From NCBI GenBank assembly GCA_012965625.1, contig DTSC01000009.1:905-6085 (forward strand): a DNA stretch of 5,181 nucleotides, in the 5' to 3' direction. The position numbers and the translations under genes were made by a program. Positions 1 through 5,181 of the stretch are shown in pieces. The notes under the pieces were generated by a model that saw only the letters and a program-made list of their open reading frames with translations, made no database searches and had not been told where the DNA came from. Numbering within the stretch: position 1 is the first letter of the stretch; each line of letters opens with the position of its first letter. This DNA comes from Flavobacteriales bacterium. GTDB lineage: Bacteria; Bacteroidota; Bacteroidia; NORP154.

Positions 1-326
1 AGCCCCGCAGTCATTGTATTCAATCCAGTATCTACTAGGGTAACTTTGAAATTTTCTGAATTTGAATTATGGATCTCCATTTTATTAGACTTTAGATCCA
101 TAGTGACATCTGAGTGACATAGGAAGTAATTCATGAAATACTCTCTTATCATGTGTCCTTTATAACCAAGGCATATTACGAATTCATTATGGCCATAGGA
201 GCTGTATAGCTTCATAATATGCCATAAAATTGGTTTTCCGCCAATTTCAATCATTGGCTTTGGTTTGAGATGGGATTCTTCGGATATCCTGGTCCCCATG
301 CCACCTGCAAATATTACAACCTTCAT
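1..326 (-). CDS. rfbF: Glucose-1-phosphate cytidylyltransferase RfbF, N-terminal part (cut by window edge)
   Basis: Catalyses CTP + alpha-D-glucose 1-phosphate to CDP-glucose + diphosphate in the cytoplasm, the first committed step toward CDP-linked 3,6-dideoxyhexoses of O-antigens. I translated 108 residues from the ATG at 326-324; the rest lies beyond position 1 (the family is usually about 255-260 residues). The nucleotidyltransferase signature is at the very N-terminus: FAGGMGTR at residues 6-13, then KPKPMIEIGGKP at 21-32 and LWHIMK at 34-39. ICLGYKGHMIREYF (51-64) and VTLVDTG (95-101) also match what I remember of RfbF rather than the RmlA or GalU relatives, because the segment SEESHLKPKP is characteristic of RfbF. 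It lies 68 nt downstream of the glycosyltransferase on the same strand, so co-transcription is likely. The remaining pathway genes (CDP-glucose 4,6-dehydratase and others) would be expected to the left but are not visible. Confidence 0.93.
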   Translation of the reverse strand, partial: MKVVIFAGGMGTRISEESHLKPKPMIEIGGKPILWHIMKLYSSYGHNEFVICLGYKGHMIREYFMNYFLCHSDVTMDLKSNKMEIHNSNSENFKVTLVDTGLNTMTAG

Positions 327-344
327 AGTTTGTTTTAATTGAAG

Positions 345-352
345 CAAAGTTA
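345..352 (-). promoter_or_regulatory. Possible Bacteroidota -7 element upstream of rfbF
   Basis: On the minus strand this reads TAACTTTG, a full match to the Bacteroidota TAnnTTTG -7 consensus. It lies about 18 nt before the rfbF ATG, leaving a very short leader. I find no TTTG -33 element 19-21 nt upstream, so it may be chance, or a weak internal promoter allowing rfbF to be transcribed separately from the upstream glycosyltransferase. It sits inside an imperfect inverted repeat (344-362). Confidence 0.25.
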
Positions 353-364
353 AAAAACTTGCGT

Positions 365-390
365 ATTAAACGATGGGTAGTGCGTTTAAT
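365..390 (-). repeat. 8-bp perfect inverted repeat (hairpin) between glycosyltransferase and rfbF
   Basis: ATTAAACG (365-372) and CGTTTAAT (383-390) are exact reverse complements separated by a 10-nt loop. On the minus strand the hairpin begins 4 nt after the glycosyltransferase stop codon. A T6 run (minus strand, 352-357 region) follows about 7 nt after the stem. The stem is AT-rich and the T run is not adjacent, so this is at best a weak terminator. An mRNA-stabilising or processing hairpin in the intercistronic gap is equally possible. Confidence 0.35.
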
Positions 391-394
391 TATG

Positions 395-1396
395 TTAGAA
401 TTGCTTGAGGTCGCTGAATTTTTTCACACTCTTAATGAAGTATTGATAAACAATGCTTCCTTTAAAGACCCCAAATTTGTTGGGATTATTAAGTAGCATT
501 TGCACCTCTTTTCTTTTTGCCCACCATTTTGGGAAATATATAATAAAATGCAAATGTGCCTTTGAGATATAAATACATTCAATATAATTGCCAGATATTA
601 ATGATTTAGCCTGATATACCAGATCCAGGCATATGCGAGCTGGAATCTTCCACACTAATTCACCCAATGCCATGTTCTTAAGATTAGTGATGAGGCTATT
701 CCTGAAATTCCGATATACCTTGCCAGAACTGCCATAGGAAATAATGTGTCCACCAACATGATATACTACCGATTCCGGACAAACCATGATCTTGTATCCC
801 ATGTTCTTTAAGCGCCAACAAAGATCTATTTCTTCCATATGTGCAAAATAGTCATTGTCCAGGCCCCCAGCTTTATTGTACAATTCAGCCCTTACAAACA
901 AACAACCACCTGTTGCCCAAAATGTTTCTCTTGTATCATCATATTGACCAGTATCCTCTTCCATAGTGAAGAACATCCTTCCTCTGCAAAATGGATAGCC
1001 GAGTGTGTCAATAAAGCCACCTGCAGAGCCAGAATATTCAAACTGGGATTTCTTGTCGTACGACTTAACCTTAGGTTGACAGGCAGCAATTGACTTATCA
1101 GACTCCATTAGGTTTATTATCGGTTTTATCCAGTTTTCCGTGACCTCTATATCAGCGCTAACCAAAACAAAATATTCATGGTCGATCTGTTTTAGCCCTT
1201 CTACATAACCATTGGTGAATCCTTTATTAACAGGTATGGTAACTACCTTTACTGAAGGAAAATGACTTTTTAATAGTGAAGCGGTATCATCAGTAGAGGC
1301 ATTATCAATAACATATACCTCAAAATCATCATATTTTGTGTTTAGGATAGGGGGAAGGAACTTCTTGAGAAGGTCACTTCCATTGTAAGAAATCAC
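395..1396 (-). CDS. Glycosyltransferase family 2 (rhamnosyltransferase/WbbL-like); N-terminus disrupted by an apparent -1 frame break
   Basis: A cytoplasmic or membrane-associated sugar transferase that probably adds a sugar from a nucleotide donor to a growing surface polysaccharide; donor and acceptor cannot be read from sequence. From the GTG at 1396 it is 333 residues. Visible GT-A features: VIDNASTDDT (29-38), the DXD-like SADIEV (80-85), ATGGCLFVR (161-169) and EEIDLCWRL (188-196), followed by VVYHVGG (210-216). The last ~90 residues are hydrophobic/basic and may sit at the membrane. The GTG start is doubtful: it removes the first Rossmann strand. The in-frame codons just before it encode KVAVV, but a TAA at 1417-1415 blocks extension and no start codon lies between. 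An ATG at 1440-1438 in another frame joins perfectly if one A is added to, or re-read in, the A7 run at 1416-1410, giving a 348-residue protein. It is transcribed toward rfbF, probably as one unit. Confidence 0.88.
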   Translation of the reverse strand: MISYNGSDLLKKFLPPILNTKYDDFEVYVIDNASTDDTASLLKSHFPSVKVVTIPVNKGFTNGYVEGLKQIDHEYFVLVSADIEVTENWIKPIINLMESDKSIAACQPKVKSYDKKSQFEYSGSAGGFIDTLGYPFCRGRMFFTMEEDTGQYDDTRETFWATGGCLFVRAELYNKAGGLDNDYFAHMEEIDLCWRLKNMGYKIMVCPESVVYHVGGHIISYGSSGKVYRNFRNSLITNLKNMALGELVWKIPARICLDLVYQAKSLISGNYIECIYISKAHLHFIIYFPKWWAKRKEVQMLLNNPNKFGVFKGSIVYQYFIKSVKKFSDLKQF

Positions 1397-1409
1397 TACA
1401 ACCGCAACC

Positions 1410-1440
1410 TTTTTTTATGTAAATGCTTGCTTTCCTTCAT
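1410..1440 (-). other. Probable true 5' end of the glycosyltransferase gene with an A7 slippery run
   Basis: Minus strand from ATG 1440: codons read MKESKHLHKK and then, in the uninterrupted frame, RLRL and a TAG stop at 1398-1396. A shift of -1 at the A7 homopolymer (1416-1410) instead continues as KVAVVV into ISYNG of the glycosyltransferase, restoring the family's normal first beta strand. The run contains the A-AAA-AAG heptamer type known from dnaX frameshifting. A-rich sequence just before the ATG is typical of Bacteroidota leaders. Three readings are open: a sequencing or assembly homopolymer error (8 A read as 7), a real inactivating or phase-variable indel, or ribosomal/transcriptional slippage. 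Confidence 0.7.
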
Positions 1441-1508
1441 TTATATCAGAGAATAAAAGATTCAGATGGCAAATTACGGACAGGCTAAAGCAATTTCCAA
1501 GCTTTTTT

Positions 1509-1540
1509 AAAAAGTAATTCTTCCCTTAGCTTATACCAAA
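1509..1540 (-). promoter_or_regulatory. Candidate promoter of the glycosyltransferase operon
   Basis: On the minus strand TTTG (1540-1537) is followed after 20 nt by TACTTTTT (1516-1509). This fits the Bacteroidota sigma-A pattern TTTG - 19 to 21 nt - TAnnTTTG with only the last G replaced by T. Transcription would begin near 1500, leaving a leader of about 60 nt before the ATG at 1440. The position supports 1440 rather than 1396 as the start region, but a pattern this AT-rich can arise by chance. Confidence 0.4.
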
Positions 1541-1594
1541 CTTGAATTCTGATGAATTATTTTAATAATCTTATGATATTTTCTTTGAATTTAT

Positions 1595-1602
1595 TAACTT
1601 TG
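1595..1602 (+). promoter_or_regulatory. rpmG: Candidate -7 element for rpmG
   Basis: TAACTTTG matches the Bacteroidota -7 consensus TAnnTTTG exactly and is followed by C, as is common. It lies 31 nt before the rpmG ATG, which would leave a leader of roughly 25 nt, normal for a ribosomal protein gene. The -33 region at about 1571-1576 (TTATGA) is a poor match to TTTG. A 14-nt AT-rich palindrome (ATTATT-TT-AATAAT, 1556-1569) sits directly upstream and could be part of the promoter region. Confidence 0.5.
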
Positions 1603-1633
1603 CACCCCATTAAAATTCTTAATACTAATAGCA

Positions 1634-1816
1634 ATGGCTAAGAAAGGAAATAGAGTTCAGGTTATTCTTGAATGTACAGAACATAAAGAAAGTGGTTTGC
1701 CTGGAACATCTAGATATATTACTACCAAGAATAAAGCAAATACCCCAGATAGGGTTGAGCTTAAAAAATTCAATCCGGTTTTAAAAAGAGTGACTGTACA
1801 TAAGGAGATTAAGTAA
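1634..1816 (+). CDS. rpmG: 50S ribosomal protein L33 (bL33), zinc-free type
   Basis: A small component of the large ribosomal subunit, near the E site. At 60 residues it has the usual length for Bacteroidota bL33. Diagnostic stretches are RVQVILECTEHK (7-18), RYITTKNKANTPDRVELKKFNP (27-48) and the basic C-terminal tail RVTVHKEIK (52-60). The zinc-binding form carries two CxxC pairs. Here only Cys14 remains (CTEH, with His17) and the second pair is absent (NPVL at 47-50), so this is the C-minus, zinc-independent form. The ATG at 1634 is the only sensible start, giving the usual MAKKGNR opening. It is followed after 29 nt by the DUF4295 gene and is very likely co-transcribed with it. The usual upstream partner rpmB is not present here. 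Confidence 0.97.
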   Translation: MAKKGNRVQVILECTEHKESGLPGTSRYITTKNKANTPDRVELKKFNPVLKRVTVHKEIK

Positions 1817-1845
1817 AGTAAAAGGGAAATTACATAAACATAATT

Positions 1846-2001
1846 ATGGCTAAGAAGGTAAATCCTATAAGAAACACGAAAAAGAGCAAGGATTTTGTGA
1901 AAGTTATCAAGACCAGGAGATCTCCAAAATCTGGTGCCTATTCTTTTAGGGAGGAGATAGTCCATAAGGATGATGTTAAGAAATTTTTCCTGAAGAACTA
2001 G
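1846..2001 (+). CDS. DUF4295 small basic protein, probable Bacteroidota-specific ribosomal protein
   Basis: A 51-residue, lysine-rich protein opening MAKKVNPIRN, with core KDFVKVIKTRRSPKSGAYSF (16-35) and tail EEIVHKDDVKKFFLKN (36-51). The SPKSGAYSF-x-EE pattern and the position directly after rpmG identify the DUF4295 family, which is confined to Bacteroidota as far as I know. From memory, a cryo-EM structure of the Flavobacterium johnsoniae ribosome revealed an extra large-subunit protein named bL38. I believe it belongs to this family but cannot verify that here. High positive charge and the ribosomal-protein neighbour support a ribosomal role. There is no Shine-Dalgarno sequence, and the leader before the ATG is A/T-rich, as usual in this phylum. 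It ends 28 nt before a strong terminator, which probably closes the rpmG unit. Confidence 0.93.
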   Translation: MAKKVNPIRNTKKSKDFVKVIKTRRSPKSGAYSFREEIVHKDDVKKFFLKN

Positions 2002-2029
2002 GGCTGGTTATCAAAAAGGATTAATTAAT

Positions 2030-2064
2030 AGCTTCTTTCTTTTTTTAAGATAGGAGCTTTTTTT
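2030..2064 (+). terminator. Intrinsic terminator between the DUF4295 gene and ftsY
   Basis: The 5' arm AGCTTCT-T-TCTT (2030-2041) pairs with AAGA-T-AGGAGCT (2047-2058): 11 base pairs including one G-U, interrupted by a single T-T mismatch, with a T5 loop (2042-2046). A run of seven T (2058-2064) follows immediately. This is the classical shape of a Rho-independent terminator. It ends 9 nt before the ftsY start codon, so it would either separate the ribosomal-protein unit from ftsY-rimO or attenuate read-through into them. The AGGAG at 2052-2056 lies in the 3' arm. Confidence 0.75.
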
Positions 2065-2073
2065 ATAAATTCT

Positions 2074-3027
2074 GTGGGATTATTTGACATATTTTCAAAG
2101 GAAAAGAAAGAGGACCTCAACAAGGTTCTTGAGAGGAGTAATCAGGGTTTCTTTTCCAAGATCTCCCGTGCTGTAGCAGGAAAGTCAAAGGTGGATGATG
2201 TTGTCTTAGACGATCTCGAGGAGATTTTAATCTCTTCAGATGTTGGAGTACAAACTACGGTAAAGATCATTGAGAGGATTGAAGAGCGTATTGCCAGGGA
2301 TAAATATGTTGGCACTTCCGAATTAAATACAATCCTAAAGGAAGAGATTGTCACCCTTTTAGAAGAGAATTACTCATCTGACCAGGTGGAATTTTCAGTG
2401 CCTGAGAGTTCTGGGCCTTATGTGATCATGGTTGTTGGTGTAAATGGTGTTGGAAAAACCACTACCATTGGAAAGCTCGCACATCAATTAAAGAAGGCTG
2501 GTAAGAATGTATTGTTGGGAGCTGCAGATACGTATAGGGCAGCAGCGGTGGAGCAGCTCGATATTTGGGCTACCAGAGTTGGTGTACCCATTGTTAAAAA
2601 AGCCATGGGCTCAGATCCCGCTTCTGTATCGTTTGACACTTTGAAATCTGGGCTGGCTCAACATACAGATGTGATTATTTTGGATACAGCTGGAAGGCTA
2701 CATAATAAGATAAATCTAATGAATGAGCTTTCCAAGATCAAGAATGTGATGAAGAAAGTAATTCCTGATGCCCCCCATGAAATTTTGTTGGTTCTTGATG
2801 CCTCTATCGGTCAGAATGCAATTGAACAATGCACTCAGTTTACCAAGGCGACAGAGGTCAATGCTTTGGCCCTTACTAAATTGGATGGCACTGCCAAAGG
2901 AGGTGTGGTAATCGGCATCTCCGACCAATTCAAGATACCAGTCAAATACATAGGAATTGGCGAAGGCATGGATGATCTCCAGGTGTTTAACCGCACGGAA
3001 TATGTCGACTCCCTATTCAAAAACTGA
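2074..3027 (+). CDS. ftsY: Signal recognition particle receptor FtsY
   Basis: The SRP-receptor GTPase. It pairs with Ffh-bound translating ribosomes and delivers them to the SecYEG translocon at the inner membrane. At 317 residues it has the short form: a ~25-residue charged N-terminal segment replaces the long acidic A domain of E. coli FtsY, and MGLFDIF may serve as a lipid-contacting helix. The helical N domain covers about 25-100 and the G domain 115-317. GTPase motifs: P-loop GVNGVGKT (122-129), DTYRAAA (152-158), DTAGRLHN (204-211), TKLDGTAKGG (268-277) and closing GIGEGMDDL (294-302). The GTG at 2074 is chosen because it gives the family's normal MGLF opening; no ATG is nearby. rimO begins 9 nt after its stop, so the two form an operon. 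No clear promoter of its own is visible after the upstream terminator. Confidence 0.97.
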   Translation: MGLFDIFSKEKKEDLNKVLERSNQGFFSKISRAVAGKSKVDDVVLDDLEEILISSDVGVQTTVKIIERIEERIARDKYVGTSELNTILKEEIVTLLEENYSSDQVEFSVPESSGPYVIMVVGVNGVGKTTTIGKLAHQLKKAGKNVLLGAADTYRAAAVEQLDIWATRVGVPIVKKAMGSDPASVSFDTLKSGLAQHTDVIILDTAGRLHNKINLMNELSKIKNVMKKVIPDAPHEILLVLDASIGQNAIEQCTQFTKATEVNALALTKLDGTAKGGVVIGISDQFKIPVKYIGIGEGMDDLQVFNRTEYVDSLFKN

Positions 3028-3036
3028 CCCCTTCTT

Positions 3037-4347
3037 ATGAAAACTAAAAAGGCCGGAAAAAAGCGCATTAATATCATTACCCTGGGTTGCTCAAAAAATA
3101 TTGTGGATTCTGAAGTTTTGATGGGTCAGCTTAAAGCCAATAACCTGGAAGTCTATCATGAAGGAAAGATAGATGAAAATACAAGTGTAGTAATCAATAC
3201 TTGTGGCTTTATAGACAATGCTAAGCAAGAATCTATAGATACTATTCTAGAATACAGCAAAGCAAAGGAAGAGGGGCGAATTGCCAAGCTTTATGTTACT
3301 GGGTGTTTGTCAGAAAGGTATAAACCTGATCTTGAAAAAGAGATTCCCAACGTTGAAGAGTATTTTGGTACACGGGATCTTCCTCAACTATTAAAGTCGC
3401 TTGGGGCAGAGTACAAACACGAATTGATAGGAGAGCGAACCCTGACAACTCCCAATCATTTTGCATACCTGAAAATAGCAGAAGGATGTGACCGGCCATG
3501 TTCCTTTTGTGCTATCCCTATTATGAGAGGAAAGCATATTTCCAAACCCATGGAGGAGATAATCAAAGAAGCCCAGGGACTTGCCAGACAAGGTACTAAA
3601 GAGTTGATATTGATTGCACAGGAACTTACCTATTATGGGTTTGATATATATAGGAAACGAAAATTAGCAGACTTACTGCGAAAGCTTAATGAGGTTGAGG
3701 GCATTGACTGGATCCGTTTGCACTATGCTTATCCCGCAGGTTTCCCCATGGATGTACTGGATGCGATGAAAGATTGTGATAAAGTTTGTAATTATATAGA
3801 TATCCCTTTGCAGCACATAAGTGATAAATTGCTTAAATCAATGCGAAGAGGAATTACTGCTGATAAAACCAGAGATCTAATTAAAACTTTCAGGAAACAA
3901 ATTCCAGGTATTGCAATTCGGACCACCTTAATATTGGGTTATCCTGGAGAAACTAATGAAGATTTTGAATTGCTCAAGAAATTTATTACTGATGTTCAGT
4001 TTGACAGGCTGGGTGTATTTCAATATTCCCATGAAGAGAATACCCACGCATTCCAGCTTACAGATGATGTGCCAGAATCAGTAAAAGAAGAACGCGTGGA
4101 AGAGATCATGGAATTACAAAGAGGCATCTCAGGAAAACTAAACCAATTGAAGATAGGCAGTACCCAGAAGGTACTTATAGATCGGCTTGAAGGTGATTAT
4201 TATATAGGACGGACTGAACACGATTCACCTGAAGTCGACAACGAAGTGATGATCAATGCCAATGGCCAGTATACCAGGGTCGGTGACTTTGCCAATATTA
4301 GAATAACGGCAGCAGAAGATTATGATTTAATTGGGAAGCTTGTTTAA
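3037..4347 (+). CDS. rimO: Ribosomal protein S12 methylthiotransferase RimO
   Basis: A radical SAM enzyme that adds a methylthio group to the beta-carbon of a conserved aspartate in ribosomal protein S12 (Asp89 in E. coli), using two [4Fe-4S] clusters, SAM and a sulfur donor. At 436 residues it is full length. The N-terminal methylthiotransferase domain supplies Cys18 (TLGCSKN), Cys56 (NTCGF) and Cys90 (TGCLSERY) for the auxiliary cluster. The radical SAM motif CDRPCSFC places Cys151, Cys155 and Cys158 on the SAM cluster, followed by AIPIMRGKHISKP. TTLILGYPGET (296-306) is the conserved distal strand. A TRAM domain covers about 371-436. The specific opening INIITLGCSKNIVDSE and the QHISDKLLKSMRRG segment favour RimO over the tRNA enzyme MiaB. 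The start at 3037 lies 9 nt after ftsY, with no Shine-Dalgarno sequence visible. Its stop is 14 nt from that of the convergent isocitrate dehydrogenase gene. Confidence 0.97.
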   Translation: MKTKKAGKKRINIITLGCSKNIVDSEVLMGQLKANNLEVYHEGKIDENTSVVINTCGFIDNAKQESIDTILEYSKAKEEGRIAKLYVTGCLSERYKPDLEKEIPNVEEYFGTRDLPQLLKSLGAEYKHELIGERTLTTPNHFAYLKIAEGCDRPCSFCAIPIMRGKHISKPMEEIIKEAQGLARQGTKELILIAQELTYYGFDIYRKRKLADLLRKLNEVEGIDWIRLHYAYPAGFPMDVLDAMKDCDKVCNYIDIPLQHISDKLLKSMRRGITADKTRDLIKTFRKQIPGIAIRTTLILGYPGETNEDFELLKKFITDVQFDRLGVFQYSHEENTHAFQLTDDVPESVKEERVEEIMELQRGISGKLNQLKIGSTQKVLIDRLEGDYYIGRTEHDSPEVDNEVMINANGQYTRVGDFANIRITAAEDYDLIGKLV

Positions 4348-4361
4348 CGAAACCTCGAAAA

Positions 4362-5181
4362 TTAGTTAGAGACGAGCTGCTTTGTTTCCTCCAAACTGGA
4401 TAAAATATTATTAAAGGTAGTACAGGGCCGCATTGCATACGATGCTTTTTCTTCATCTGGCAAATAATATCCGCCAATATCTACAGGACTTCCCTGCACA
4501 TCGATAAACTCTTGGGCAATCTGCGTTTCATTTTCTTCTAAGGCAGAAGCAACAGGTTTGAAAATAGATTGTATCTCCTGATCTGTAGTTTGTTTAGTTA
4601 ATGCCTGCGCCCAGTAGAGTGCTAAAAAGAAATGGCTTCCCCTATTTCCAATATAACCAAGCTTTCTAGCTGGAGATTTCTTTTCTTCTAATAGCTTTTC
4701 TGTAGCTTCATCCAGAGCTGCAGCCAAGACTTTGGCTTTTTTATTCCCTGTCTTTTCTGCCAAATGTTCTAAGGAAACTGCCAAAGCCAAGAACTCTCCT
4801 AATGAATCCCATCGCAAATAACCAACCTCATTAAATTGTTGGACATGCTTAGGAGCTGATCCACCTGCTCCAGTCTCAAAAAGGCCTCCTCCATTCATCA
4901 GTGGTACTATAGAAAGCATCTTGGCACTGGTGCCCACCTCTAAGATTGGAAACAGATCTGTTAAATAATCTCTTAATACATTGCCAGTTATAGAAATGGT
5001 GTTCAATCCATTTTTAATTCTATCCAATGAAAAATTCATGGCCTCTACCGGGGCTTTAATATGAATTTCCAATCCCTCCGTATTATGATCTTTTAGATAG
5101 GTATTAACCTTTTCAATTAGCTGTTTATCATGACCACGGTTTTCATCTAGCCAAAAGACTGCAGGGGTTGAAGATGATCTC
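4362..5181 (-). CDS. icd: Isocitrate dehydrogenase [NADP+], monomeric type, C-terminal part (cut by window edge)
   Basis: Oxidatively decarboxylates isocitrate to 2-oxoglutarate with NADP+ and a divalent metal, in the cytoplasmic TCA cycle. The frame is open from the right edge (first full codon at 5180) to the TAA at 4364-4362: 272 visible residues, about the last third of a ~740-residue enzyme. The N-terminus is outside the window. Diagnostic stretches in visible numbering: PAVFWLDENRGHD (6-18), APVEAMNFSLDRI (43-55), TGNVLRDYLTDLFP (65-78), NGGGLFETGAGGSAPKHVQQ (96-115) and YLRWDSLGEF (121-130). From memory, Asp71 and Asp75 match metal ligands Asp548/Asp552, and His112, Arg123 and Arg172 match NADP contacts His589/Arg600/Arg649, of the Azotobacter enzyme; the spacings agree exactly. 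So the visible part of the active site is intact. This family is unrelated in length to the dimeric ~420-residue Icd. It appears to be an independent unit, convergent with rimO. Confidence 0.96.
   Translation of the reverse strand, partial: RSSSTPAVFWLDENRGHDKQLIEKVNTYLKDHNTEGLEIHIKAPVEAMNFSLDRIKNGLNTISITGNVLRDYLTDLFPILEVGTSAKMLSIVPLMNGGGLFETGAGGSAPKHVQQFNEVGYLRWDSLGEFLALAVSLEHLAEKTGNKKAKVLAAALDEATEKLLEEKKSPARKLGYIGNRGSHFFLALYWAQALTKQTTDQEIQSIFKPVASALEENETQIAQEFIDVQGSPVDIGGYYLPDEEKASYAMRPCTTFNNILSSLEETKQLVSN

Noticed and set aside
839..1093. 84-codon plus-strand open frame opposite the glycosyltransferase
   Set aside because: It lies wholly antisense to well-conserved glycosyltransferase motifs, has a cysteine-rich composition with no family resemblance, and lacks a promoter or credible leader.
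1487..1505. AAAGC / GCTTT hairpin followed by T residues in the divergent intergenic region
   Set aside because: Only 5 bp with a 9-nt loop, and no gene on the plus strand ends nearby that it could terminate; probably chance in AT-rich DNA.
1556..1569. AT-only palindrome ATTATT-TT-AATAAT as an operator
   Set aside because: Such palindromes are frequent in AT-rich spacers and there is no second copy in the window; noted only as part of the rpmG upstream region.
1657..1965. 102-codon minus-strand open frame with hydrophobic stretch
   Set aside because: It is antisense to rpmG and the DUF4295 gene, both clearly real; the hydrophobic residues are the complement of lysine-rich coding sequence.
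2835..3077. 80-codon minus-strand frame across the ftsY-rimO junction
   Set aside because: It is a shadow of the conserved GTPase C-terminus and the start of rimO; there is no independent support.
4362..5072. Treating the TTG at 5072 as a start of a separate 236-residue protein
   Set aside because: The frame is open and clearly homologous to monomeric isocitrate dehydrogenase right up to the window edge, so TTG here is an internal leucine codon.

Overview
The window looks like a chromosomal segment from a member of the Bacteroidota. The evidence is the gene order rpmG - DUF4295 small protein - ftsY - rimO, which is typical of that phylum; the DUF4295 family, which I know only from Bacteroidota; an AT-rich sequence with TAnnTTTG-type promoter elements; and generally poor Shine-Dalgarno sequences. 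A monomeric NADP isocitrate dehydrogenase is compatible with this. A Cytophagia-like lineage is my guess, but I cannot place it below phylum.

Layout. Positions 1-1440, minus strand: the end of a surface-polysaccharide locus. A family 2 glycosyltransferase is followed downstream by the start of rfbF (glucose-1-phosphate cytidylyltransferase), which runs off the left edge. The glycosyltransferase reading frame lacks its first beta strand unless a one-base shift at an A7 run is allowed. Positions 1441-1633: a divergent intergenic region with a candidate promoter for each direction. Positions 1634-4347, plus strand: a compact housekeeping cluster of rpmG (bL33), a 51-residue DUF4295 gene, ftsY and rimO. 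A convincing intrinsic terminator separates the two small ribosomal-type genes from ftsY and ends only 9 nt before the ftsY GTG start. Positions 4362-5181, minus strand: the C-terminal part of monomeric isocitrate dehydrogenase, convergent with rimO.

How the genes work together. The plus-strand cluster is centred on the ribosome: one certain ribosomal protein, one probable one, the signal recognition particle receptor that docks translating ribosomes at the membrane, and the enzyme that methylthiolates ribosomal protein S12. The left block makes a nucleotide sugar (CDP-glucose, precursor of 3,6-dideoxyhexoses) and transfers a sugar, so it probably serves O-antigen or capsule synthesis. The right-hand gene belongs to the TCA cycle and NADPH supply and has no evident link with its neighbours.

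I see no mobile element, CRISPR array, tRNA or rRNA, and no convincing new multi-gene system. The points most worth a second look are the frame break in the glycosyltransferase, the terminator abutting ftsY, and the absence of rpmB from its usual place before rpmG.
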